Below, one piece after another: positions 30,731 through 38,943 of a DNA stretch of 64,000 nucleotides (positions are counted from its first letter, which is position 1; every line of letters begins with the position of its first letter). Position numbers and translations under genes: made by a program. Below the pieces are notes generated by a model. The model was not told where the DNA came from. It searched no databases and worked only from the letters and a program-made list of their open reading frames with translations. Origin of the DNA: Amycolatopsis sp. MtRt-6 (GTDB lineage Bacteria; Actinomycetota; Actinomycetes; Mycobacteriales; Pseudonocardiaceae); NCBI RefSeq assembly GCF_017308975.1, contig NZ_JADWPD010000010.1:1-64000 (forward strand). Direction: 5' to 3'.

Positions 30731-31156
30731 TCAGGACGTCCGCGTCGTGAGATGCGGCCGCAGGGCGGCCAGCAGTTCGGGGCCCTTGGGGACGCCGCCG
30801 ACGCGCAGGAGCTCCCGGCCGTCCGGGGTCAGCGCGATCGTGGTCGGCGTCCGCAGCACGGACAGCGACTGCGCGACCTCCGGCTGGTTCGTGACGTCGA
30901 GTTCGACGTGGTGCAGCCCGTCGGTCCGCTCCGCCAGCGGCGCGAGCACGGCCTTCGCGTGCCGGCAGGGCGCGCAGAAGGTGGTGGAGATCTGGACCAG
31001 CGTCACCGCGGACGCCGGGTCGAGCACGTCGGTGACGGGGGCGGGCAGGTCACGGGCCGGCTTGGCGTCCCGGACCCGGCCGTTGCGCGCGCGCAGCAGG
31101 ACGCCGACGGCCCCGGCGGCCACCAGCGTCGCCACGAGCACCCACACCCCCGTCAC
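30731..31156 (-). CDS. Membrane-anchored thioredoxin-fold protein
   Basis: The protein has 141 aa. The N-terminus is a transmembrane anchor (VWVLVATLVAAGAVGVLL) with basic residues after it. The thioredoxin fold then has the redox motif in STTFCAPCRHAKAVL (C-A-P-C), the Asp-rich VELDVTNQPEVAQ and the cis-Pro loop LRTPTTIALTP. It probably reduces disulfides or relays electrons at the membrane. The GTG start at 31156 lies 10 bp past the LmeA-like gene stop, so the two are co-transcribed. An imperfect stem (GGGAACC/GGTTCCC, 30678-30709) follows and may terminate. Confidence 0.85.
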   Translation of the reverse strand: MTGVWVLVATLVAAGAVGVLLRARNGRVRDAKPARDLPAPVTDVLDPASAVTLVQISTTFCAPCRHAKAVLAPLAERTDGLHHVELDVTNQPEVAQSLSVLRTPTTIALTPDGRELLRVGGVPKGPELLAALRPHLTTRTS

Positions 31157-31166
31157 CGCACCACTC

Positions 31167-32096
31167 CTACTTGCTGAGGTCCGCGAAGGACACGTTCGTC
31201 GCCTTGCCCTTGATCGTCACCGATCCGCTCTGCACCCGCACGCCGGTCGGGGTGACCGACAGCGGCAGGTCCTTCGTGTTGATCGACGCGTTGAAGTTCG
31301 GCATCAGCGCCTTCTGCACCGCCGCGGGGACCACGGTGGTCTCCTGGTTGTTCCCGAACTGCAGCCGCTTGGGGATGAAGTTGATCGTCCCCTTGGCGGC
31401 GTCGGCCTCGATCATCGCGAAACAGAAGATTTCCAGATCCTTGCCGGCGAACTGAAGGTGTCCCGAAATGCGGACACCGGTGCTCGACTCGTCCTGGTCG
31501 GGCTGGCCCTCGGTGGTCTTCGTCGTGGTCGGCGTGGGCTCGCTCTGCCCGGCGTCGCCGTTCTCGACGTACTCGGTGGTCGACGGCTCGATCCGCAGGT
31601 CCTTGATCTTGTCCAGCGGCGCGAGGCGGGACAGGTCGGCGGCCTTGATGGTGACCGAGCCGGTCAGCTCGCCGATGGTGATCGCCTTCGTGTTGCCCGA
31701 GGTGATGTCCGACAGCGGCGCCGTGACGTTCTCCAGCTCCGCGTTGACGGCGACATCTTGGAGCTTGCCCGCGACCGGGACGCCCGCGGCGGACACGCTG
31801 ATGTGACTGTAGTCACCGCCCAGCGCCTGCGTGAGGAACGGGAAGCCGTGGATGGTCACCGACGGGTCATCGCTCAGCTGCAGCTGCGTGCGCGCCTTCT
31901 GCGAGATCATGTGCTCGGCGTACGCGGCGGCTCCGAAATCGGCACCCACCAGCAGCAAGACCAGGACGATCAGCGCGATCACCCAGCGGCGGGCCCGGCG
32001 GCCGCGGCGCCGGGCGTCGGGCGTCGGTCCGGGTCGGTCGTCCCGGGTCACGGGCCTGCTCACCATCGCTTCCGTACTCCTGTTCGTCGGGGACAC
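31167..32096 (-). CDS. LmeA-like phospholipid-binding protein (DUF2993)
   Basis: The protein has 309 aa. A basic cytoplasmic start (ARRRGRRARR) is followed by one transmembrane helix (VIALIVLVLLLVGADFGAA, about 39-57) and an extracytoplasmic DUF2993 domain: AEHMISQKARTQLQLSDDPS, HGFPFLTQALGGDYSHISVS and TVVPAAVQKALMPNFNASIN. In mycobacteria LmeA binds phosphatidylinositides and is needed for mannan elongation. A Thr/Glu/Pro-rich insert (about 180-205) is unusual. GTG 32096 is supported by GGAGG 7 nt upstream; ATG 32066 is the alternative. It is divergent from glnR. Confidence 0.88.
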   Translation of the reverse strand: MSPTNRSTEAMVSRPVTRDDRPGPTPDARRRGRRARRWVIALIVLVLLLVGADFGAAAYAEHMISQKARTQLQLSDDPSVTIHGFPFLTQALGGDYSHISVSAAGVPVAGKLQDVAVNAELENVTAPLSDITSGNTKAITIGELTGSVTIKAADLSRLAPLDKIKDLRIEPSTTEYVENGDAGQSEPTPTTTKTTEGQPDQDESSTGVRISGHLQFAGKDLEIFCFAMIEADAAKGTINFIPKRLQFGNNQETTVVPAAVQKALMPNFNASINTKDLPLSVTPTGVRVQSGSVTIKGKATNVSFADLSK

Positions 32097-32116
32097 CAGG
32101 ATTCCTCCAGGTGTGA

Positions 32117-32974
<858 letters not shown>

Positions 32975-33042
32975 CGTCCCCACCTTCACCTGGACGCGGT
33001 GACAACCGTCGCGTTGCCTCTCCCGCGGGTACGGTCGCAGGG

Positions 33043-33942
33043 GTGACGGGTGAGTGGCGGCAGGAACTGGACGAGAAGCAGCTCGAGGACGTGCGCGGGC
33101 TGCTGCTGGCCGTGCGCGAGGCGGACGGGCGGCCCGAGGTCGAGCCCGCGGGCCCGCTGCCCGGCGAGTTCGACGGCGGTGAGCACCTCGTCGCCTGCGT
33201 CGAGGGCGAAGTCGTCGGCTACGCGCACCTCGACACCACGGGCGACTCCTTCGGGCACCAGGTCGCCGAGCTGTTCGTGCACCCCGCCCACCGCGACCGC
33301 GGCTACGGCGCGAAGCTGCTTCAGGCGCTCGACGAACGGGCCGCGGTCGGCTTCCGCGTCTGGGCGCACGGTGACCACCCGGCGGCCCAGAAGCTGGCGG
33401 TGAAGACCGGCCTGGAGCGCAAACGCGAACTGCTGATCCTGCACGTCGACGTCGACAGCGCGGTCTGGCCGGAGCCGGTGCTGCGCGAGGGCGTCACGCT
33501 GCGGACGTTCGTGCCGGGCCAGGACGAGGACGCCGTGGTCCGGGTCAACGCGCGGGCCTTCGACTGGCACCCCGAGCAGGGCGCCCTGACCGCCGACGAC
33601 GTCCGCGCGGATGAAGCCCGGCCCTGGTTCGACGCCGACGGGTTCTTCCTCGCGGTCGAAAAGGGCGAGGTCATCGGGTTCCACTGGACGAAGGTGCACG
33701 AGCCGACGCCGGGGCGGTTCGGTGGCGAGCGCGTCGGTGAGGTGTACGTCGTCGGCGTCGACCCGGCGGCGCAGGGCGGCGGGCTCGGCCGGGCGCTCAC
33801 GCTCGCCGGGCTGCGGTATCTCGCGAGCCAGGGCCTGCGGCAGATCATCCTGTACGTCGAGGGTGACAACGCACCGGCGCTGGCGGTCTACACCAAGCTC
33901 GGGTTCGCGCGTCACGAAACCGACGTCCAGTACGGTCGGTGA
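33043..33942 (+). CDS. mshD: Mycothiol synthase
   Basis: This enzyme adds acetyl from acetyl-CoA to Cys-GlcN-Ins, the last step of mycothiol synthesis. The 299-aa protein has two GNAT domains: the degenerate N-terminal one with VAELFVHPAHRDRGYGAKLL, and the active C-terminal one with GEVYVVGVDPAAQGGGLGRA and NAPALAVYTKLGF. FDWHPEQGALT between them is typical of MshD. The GTG start lies 7 nt after TACGGT (leaderless). Its presence supports an actinobacterial source with mycothiol as the main thiol. Confidence 0.95.
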   Translation: MTGEWRQELDEKQLEDVRGLLLAVREADGRPEVEPAGPLPGEFDGGEHLVACVEGEVVGYAHLDTTGDSFGHQVAELFVHPAHRDRGYGAKLLQALDERAAVGFRVWAHGDHPAAQKLAVKTGLERKRELLILHVDVDSAVWPEPVLREGVTLRTFVPGQDEDAVVRVNARAFDWHPEQGALTADDVRADEARPWFDADGFFLAVEKGEVIGFHWTKVHEPTPGRFGGERVGEVYVVGVDPAAQGGGLGRALTLAGLRYLASQGLRQIILYVEGDNAPALAVYTKLGFARHETDVQYGR

Positions 33943-34050
33943 CCACGGTCGACGCCGCGCGAGCACGTCGTCACTGACGGCAAACGCGCAGGTCACGGCC
34001 CGGACACGGCGGCCCCTCGGGCTAGTAGCCCTGCTCACATCCGGTGGTCT

Positions 34051-34080
34051 GTTCACTTTGCGTTCATTTGTTCACGGCCG
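34051..34080 (+). promoter_or_regulatory. PHO box and promoter of pstS
   Basis: GTTCACTTTGC (34051-34061) and GTTCATTTGTT (34062-34072) are adjacent 11-bp direct repeats of the PhoP-binding type (consensus G-T/G-TCA at each start). A further GTTCACGGCCG overlaps at 34070-34080. TAATGT at 34100-34105 is the likely -10, giving a leader of about 57 nt. The rest of the 226-bp gap shows nothing else. Confidence 0.8.
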
Positions 34081-34168
34081 ACCGTCCATCAGCGCTGCCT
34101 AATGTCCGGATCCGGCGCGGCTGCACAGCCGCGACGACCCGGTCAAGCTCCTGATGGAGGAAACAGCA

Positions 34169-35299
34169 GTGAAGATCATGCGGCCCCTGAGCGCGGTGGG
34201 CATCGTCGCGAGCGCCGCTCTCGTGCTCGCCGCCTGTGGCACTGACCCCGCGGCGACCAACAGCAGCGGCTCGAACTCGGCTTCGGCGCCCGCCGCGACC
34301 GGCACCGCCGAGGTGGAGTGCGGTGGCAAGAGCCCGCTCTCCGCCGAAGGTTCGTCGGCCCAGAAGAACGCGATCGACATCTTCACGCAGCAGTACGGCA
34401 AGAAGTGCTCGGGCCAGCAGGTCAACTACAACCCGAGCGGTTCGGGCGCGGGCGTCAAGCAGTTCAACGCCAACCAGATCGACTTCGGCGGCTCCGACTC
34501 GCCGATCAAGGACGCCGACGCCGAGGCGGCCAAGAAGCGCTGCGCCAGCGACGCCTGGAACATCCCGCTGGTCGTCGGCCCGATCGCGGTCGCCTACAAG
34601 CTGTCCGGTGTGGACAAGCTGGTGCTGACCCCGTCGGTGACCGCCAAGATCTTCAGCGGTGCCATCACCAAGTGGAACGACCCGGCCATCAAGGCTGTCA
34701 AGGGCAACGAGAGCCTGAACCTGCCGGACAAGGCCATCCAGGTCGTCTCCCGCGCCGACGAGTCGGGCACCACCGACAACTTCCAGAAGTACCTGGGCGC
34801 GGCCGCGAAGGCCGACTGGACCAAGGGCGCCGGCAAGAAGTTCAACGGCGGCGTCGGCAACGGTGCGCAGGGCTCCAACGGCGTCGCGACCGCGGTGAAG
34901 GCCTCCGACGGCGGCATCACCTACGTCGAAGGCGCGTTCGCCAAGGACGGCCTGACCCCGGCCCTGATCGACAGCGGCTCCGGCGGCGTCGAGCTCACCG
35001 CGGCGAACGTGGCCAAGTCCCTCGACGCGGCGAAGTTCCTCAACGAGGGCTCGAACGACCTCGCGCTCGACCTCAACGGCATCTACGCCAGCAACACCCC
35101 GGGTGCCTACCCGCTGCTGCTGACGACCTACGAGATCGTCTGCTCGAAGTACGCGGACCCGAACGTCGCGAAGGCCGTCAAGGCGTTCCTGACGGTGGCG
35201 GCCACCGACGGTCAGGCGCCGCTGTCGTCGAAGGGCTACGTGCCGATCCCGCAGTCGCTGCAGACCAAGGTCCTGGCCGCCGTCAAGGCGATCTCCTGA
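34169..35299 (+). CDS. pstS: Phosphate ABC transporter, phosphate-binding lipoprotein
   Basis: This 376-aa lipoprotein has the signal peptide VKIMRPLSAVGIVASAALVL and lipobox LAAC. The mature protein has the PstS phosphate site: LSAEGSSAQKNAIDIF, NYNPSGSGAGVKQF, DFGGSDSPI and SRADESGTTDNF. It captures phosphate outside the membrane for PstC/PstA. GTG 34169 is selected because GGAGGAA ends 6 nt upstream; the ATG at 34154 would overlap that site. A PHO box lies upstream. The family length is normal. Confidence 0.96.
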   Translation: MKIMRPLSAVGIVASAALVLAACGTDPAATNSSGSNSASAPAATGTAEVECGGKSPLSAEGSSAQKNAIDIFTQQYGKKCSGQQVNYNPSGSGAGVKQFNANQIDFGGSDSPIKDADAEAAKKRCASDAWNIPLVVGPIAVAYKLSGVDKLVLTPSVTAKIFSGAITKWNDPAIKAVKGNESLNLPDKAIQVVSRADESGTTDNFQKYLGAAAKADWTKGAGKKFNGGVGNGAQGSNGVATAVKASDGGITYVEGAFAKDGLTPALIDSGSGGVELTAANVAKSLDAAKFLNEGSNDLALDLNGIYASNTPGAYPLLLTTYEIVCSKYADPNVAKAVKAFLTVAATDGQAPLSSKGYVPIPQSLQTKVLAAVKAIS

Positions 35300-35350
35300 A
35301 CCGGCGTTGCGACTGACATCAGAGTGATAGAGGCTGGTCAGAAGTAGCTG

Positions 35351-36421
35351 ATGAGCGAGTCATCCTCGACGCGAACGCCCACCGGCGACCCCGGTGGGCG
35401 TTCGTCGTCCGTCACGACGCCCCCGGAGGTCCCGATTTCGGAGCAAGCAGCCCCGCCGGCGGAGAAGCAACCGCCCGCGGCCGAGAAACCGAAGAAGGTG
35501 CGGCCCGGTGACCGCATCTTCCAGAACCTGACCACCGGGGCCGGGATCTTCGTCGTCGCCCTGATCGGCCTGATCGGGCTCTTCCTGCTCATCCAGGCGA
35601 TCCCGGCGCTGCGGGCCAACAAGGGCAACTTCCTGACGAACCACGGCTGGTCGACCAGCGACCCCGCGAACATGTCGTTCGGCATCCTCGACCTGCTCCA
35701 GGTCACGGTGGCGACGTCGGTCGTGGCGCTGATCATCGCGATGCCGGTCTCGCTGGGCATCGCGCTGTTCCTGACGCAGTACGCGCCGCCCCGGCTCGCC
35801 CGGCCGTTCGCGTACATCATCGACCTGCTCGCCGCGGTGCCGTCGATCATCTTCGGCCTCTGGGGCATCCTGGTGTTCGCGCCGGCGATCGAGCCGTTCG
35901 CGCACTGGATCAACGAGACGTTCTCGTGGTTCCCGATCCTCGCGCCGGGCAACGTCGCGCCCAGCGTGCGCGGCACGATCTTCACCGCCGGCATCGTGCT
36001 GGCCGTGATGATCCTGCCGATCATCACCTCGCTCTCGCGTGAGGTGTTCGAGCGGACGCCGACCCCGCACATCGAAGGCGCGCTGGCGCTCGGCGCCACC
36101 CGCTGGGAAGTCATCCGCACCACGGTGCTGCCGTTCGGCAAGGCCGGCTACGTCGGCGCGTCCATGCTCGGCCTCGGCCGCGCGCTGGGCGAGACGATCG
36201 CGCTGGCCGTCATCCTGCTCATCCCGCAGGGCAAGAACTTCGACTGGAGCCTCTTCGACGGCGGTGCCACCTTCGCCTCGAAGATCGCGGCCAACTACAG
36301 CGAGTTCAACAACGAGGTTTCGGCCGGGGCGTACATCGCGGCCGGCCTGGTGCTGTTCGTGCTCACCTTCGTCGTGAACTTCGCCGCGCGGTCCATCATC
36401 GGCGACAAGAAGGGGGACTGA
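35351..36421 (+). CDS. pstC: Phosphate ABC transporter permease
   Basis: The protein has 356 aa. The first ~50 residues are a disordered, Pro/Ser/Thr-rich cytoplasmic extension longer than in enterobacterial PstC. Six helices follow, including GAGIFVVALIGLIGLFLLIQ, and the permease loop EGALALGATRWEVIRTTVLP (EAA motif) contacts PstB. It forms the membrane channel with PstA. It is 51 bp after pstS, without a clear Shine-Dalgarno, and overlaps nothing; pstA follows after 2 nt. Confidence 0.96.
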   Translation: MSESSSTRTPTGDPGGRSSSVTTPPEVPISEQAAPPAEKQPPAAEKPKKVRPGDRIFQNLTTGAGIFVVALIGLIGLFLLIQAIPALRANKGNFLTNHGWSTSDPANMSFGILDLLQVTVATSVVALIIAMPVSLGIALFLTQYAPPRLARPFAYIIDLLAAVPSIIFGLWGILVFAPAIEPFAHWINETFSWFPILAPGNVAPSVRGTIFTAGIVLAVMILPIITSLSREVFERTPTPHIEGALALGATRWEVIRTTVLPFGKAGYVGASMLGLGRALGETIALAVILLIPQGKNFDWSLFDGGATFASKIAANYSEFNNEVSAGAYIAAGLVLFVLTFVVNFAARSIIGDKKGD

Positions 36422-36423
36422 GC

Positions 36424-37344
36424 ATGTCCACCTCAACGCTCGAAGCACCCGCGACGACCCCGGCGTTCCAGCAGGTCAGCCTGGGCCGCAAGATCAAGAA
36501 CGGCGTCGCGACCGTGCTGGTCTGGCTGTCGTTCCTGATCGCCGTCATCCCGCTGGTGTGGGTGCTCTACACGGTCATCGTCGACGGCATCACGCGCATC
36601 CCCTACAGCAACTGGTGGACCGAAGACTTCGGTGACGTGCTGTCCGACGAGGTCGGCGGCGGCGTGCTGCACGCCATCGTCGGCACGCTGCTGCAGGGCC
36701 TGGTCTGCGCGCTCATCGCGGTGCCGATCGGCATGCTGGTCGCGATCTACCTCGTCGAGTACGGCCGGGGCGGCAAGCTCGCCAAGGCCACCACGTTCAT
36801 GGTGGACATCCTCTCCGGTGTTCCGTCCATTGTGGCCGCGCTGTTCATCTACGCGCTGTGGATCACCACGCTCGGCCTGCCGCGCAGCGGCTTCGCCGTC
36901 TCGCTGGCCCTGGTGCTGCTGATGATCCCGGTCGTCGTCCGGTCGTCGGAGGAGATGCTGCGGATCGTCCCGGACGACCTGCGCGAGGCGTCGTACGCGC
37001 TGGGCGTGCCGAAGTGGAAGACGATCATGAAGATCGTGCTGCCGACGGCGTTGTCCGGCATCATCGGCGGCATCATGATGGCCCTGGCCCGCGTCATGGG
37101 CGAGACGGCGCCGCTGCTGGTCCTGGTCGGCTACTCGGCCTACACGAACTGGGACATCTTCAGCGGCGAGCAGGCCGCGCTGCCGCTGCTGATGAACAAC
37201 GAGCGCGTCAGCAACCCGATGGAACCCGGCTCGGTCGGCTTCGACCGCATCTGGGGTGCCGCGCTGACCCTGGTGCTCATCATCGCGCTGATCAACCTCC
37301 TCGCCACCGTGTTCGCGCGCCTCGTCGCCCCGAAGAAGAAGTGA
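36424..37344 (+). CDS. pstA: Phosphate ABC transporter permease
   Basis: This 306-aa permease has six helices, the PstA-type segment [37 protein letters not shown], and the EAA loop [20 protein letters not shown]. It pairs with PstC. The start is 2 nt after the pstC stop and the stop is 10 nt before pstB. One Ile (PSIVAA) is encoded by ATT within TCCATTGTGG, an example of the recurrent motif described in the findings. Confidence 0.96.
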   Translation: MSTSTLEAPATTPAFQQVSLGRKIKNGVATVLVWLSFLIAVIPLVWVLYTVIVDGITRIPYSNWWTEDFGDVLSDEVGGGVLHAIVGTLLQGLVCALIAVPIGMLVAIYLVEYGRGGKLAKATTFMVDILSGVPSIVAALFIYALWITTLGLPRSGFAVSLALVLLMIPVVVRSSEEMLRIVPDDLREASYALGVPKWKTIMKIVLPTALSGIIGGIMMALARVMGETAPLLVLVGYSAYTNWDIFSGEQAALPLLMNNERVSNPMEPGSVGFDRIWGAALTLVLIIALINLLATVFARLVAPKKK

Positions 37345-37354
37345 GCTGTTCCTG

Positions 37355-38131
37355 ATGGCCAAGCGAATCGACGTCAAGGACGTGGACATCTACTACGGCA
37401 AGTTCCACGCCGTGGACGGCGTCACCCTGTCGGTGCCGCCGCGCAACGTCACCGCGTTCATCGGCCCGTCGGGCTGTGGCAAGTCGACGGTGCTGCGCAC
37501 GCTCAACCGCATGCACGAAGTGATCCCCGGCGCGCGCGTGGACGGCCAGGTGCTGCTCGACGGCGAGGACATCTACGCGTCGTCCGTCGACCCGGTCCAG
37601 GTGCGCCGCACGATCGGCATGGTGTTCCAGCGCCCCAACCCGTTCCCGACGATGTCCATCAAGGACAACGTCGTCGCGGGCCTGAAGCTGGGTGGCACCA
37701 AGGGGAAGAAGACCCTCGACGACATCGCCGAGCGCGCCCTGCGCGGCGCGAACCTGTGGAACGAGGTCAAGGACCGCCTGAACAAGCCGGGCGGCGGGCT
37801 TTCGGGCGGTCAGCAGCAGCGGCTGTGCATCGCCCGGGCGATCGCGGTCCAGCCGGACGTGCTGCTGATGGACGAGCCGTGCTCGGCCCTGGACCCGATT
37901 TCGACGCTCGCGATCGAGGACCTGATCGGTGAGCTGAAGAAGGACTACACGATCGTCATCGTCACGCACAACATGCAGCAGGCGGCCCGGGTTTCCGACC
38001 AGACGGCGTTCTTCAACCTCGCCGGCGTCGGTCAGCCGGGCCGGCTGGTGGAGCTGAACGACACGGAGAAGATCTTCTCCAACCCGGACGAAAAGGCCAC
38101 GGAGGACTACATCTCCGGCCGGTTCGGCTGA
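37355..38131 (+). CDS. pstB: Phosphate ABC transporter ATP-binding protein
   Basis: This 258-aa ATPase powers phosphate import. Walker A is [20 protein letters not shown], where the NRM block is characteristic of PstB. The Q-loop is [15 protein letters not shown], the signature [16 protein letters not shown], Walker [15 protein letters not shown], and the H-loop [16 protein letters not shown]. The gene ends the pstSCAB operon, followed 18 nt later by a strong bidirectional terminator shared with phoU. Confidence 0.97.
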   Translation: MAKRIDVKDVDIYYGKFHAVDGVTLSVPPRNVTAFIGPSGCGKSTVLRTLNRMHEVIPGARVDGQVLLDGEDIYASSVDPVQVRRTIGMVFQRPNPFPTMSIKDNVVAGLKLGGTKGKKTLDDIAERALRGANLWNEVKDRLNKPGGGLSGGQQQRLCIARAIAVQPDVLLMDEPCSALDPISTLAIEDLIGELKKDYTIVIVTHNMQQAARVSDQTAFFNLAGVGQPGRLVELNDTEKIFSNPDEKATEDYISGRFG

Positions 38132-38149
38132 GTCCACAATGGAGTAATG

Positions 38150-38181
38150 AAAAAGCCCCCGGCCGCGGCCGGGGGCTTTTT
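38150..38181. terminator. Bidirectional terminator between pstB and phoU
   Basis: A perfect 32-nt palindrome: AAAAAGCCCCCGGCC pairs with GGCCGGGGGCTTTTT around the central CG. It has a T tract on both strands, so it can end the rightward pst operon and the leftward phoU transcript. Confidence 0.95.
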
Positions 38182-38194
38182 CCGTTGGTAAGGC

Positions 38195-38860
38195 TCAGAT
38201 GTCGTCGTCGGAGCCGTAGCCCGGCATCTTGCCGGTGACGACGAAGATCATCCGCTTGGCGACCGAGACGGCGTGGTCGGCGTAGCGCTCGTAGAAGCGG
38301 CCCAGCAGCGTCACGTCGACCGCCGCGGCCACGCCGTGCGGCCACTCGCGGTCCATGATGACGGTGAAGAGGTGGCGGTGGATGTCGTCCACCTGGTCGT
38401 CGTCGGACTCGAGCGTCTTCGCCGCTTCGACGTCCTTCGTCTTGATGACCTGCTCGGTCTGACGGGCCAGCTTGACCGCGACCTCGCCCATCTCGGCGAA
38501 GTACGGCCGCACCGCCTCGGGCAGCACCGGCTCGGGGTGACGGCGCCGGGCGGCCTTCGCCACGTGCAGCGCCAGGTCGCCCATCCGCTCCAGGCTTTCC
38601 GCGGCGTGGATCGCCGCGAGGACGGTGCGCAGATCGGTCGCCACGGGCGCCTGCAGGGCCAGCAGGGCGTACGCCTGCTCCTCGCACTGGGCGCGGGCGT
38701 CGTCGACCTTGGCGTCGTCGCTGATCACCTGCTCGGCGAGACCGAGATCGACCTCCAGCAGTGCCCGGGTGGCCCGCTCCATGGCGTCGGCGACCTGGAC
38801 CGACATCGCGGCCAGGTGGTCGGCGAGCTGTTCGAGTTCGACATGGTAAGCCTCACGCAT
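38195..38860 (-). CDS. phoU: Phosphate signalling regulator PhoU
   Basis: The protein has 221 aa, with two three-helix PhoU repeats. Conserved residues are MREAYHVELEQLADHLAAMS, AAIHAAESLERMGDLALHVA in repeat 1, and GRFYERYADHAVSVAKRMIF in repeat 2, the E/D-x-x-x-D metal-binding helices. PhoU links the Pst transporter to the Pho two-component kinase. Here phoU is convergent with pstSCAB instead of being its last gene, as in other actinomycetes. A PHO box lies 40 nt upstream, and TAGGGT lies 6 nt before the ATG. Confidence 0.95.
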   Translation of the reverse strand: MREAYHVELEQLADHLAAMSVQVADAMERATRALLEVDLGLAEQVISDDAKVDDARAQCEEQAYALLALQAPVATDLRTVLAAIHAAESLERMGDLALHVAKAARRRHPEPVLPEAVRPYFAEMGEVAVKLARQTEQVIKTKDVEAAKTLESDDDQVDDIHRHLFTVIMDREWPHGVAAAVDVTLLGRFYERYADHAVSVAKRMIFVVTGKMPGYGSDDDI

Positions 38861-38899
38861 GGCCCAACCCTACGGCCAACCGTGGCCAAATACCGCATC

Positions 38900-38921
38900 G
38901 CCGGGTGAACCGCACGTGAAC
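38900..38921 (-). promoter_or_regulatory. PHO box of phoU
   Basis: On the minus strand GTTCACGTGCG and GTTCACCCGGC are adjacent 11-bp direct repeats, both exact at GTTCAC. Two -10 candidates follow: TATTTG 7 nt past the box, and TAGGGT 6 nt before the phoU ATG. It implies PhoP control of phoU. Confidence 0.8.
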
Positions 38922-38943
38922 CCGGTCTAACGATCCTCGCGGC

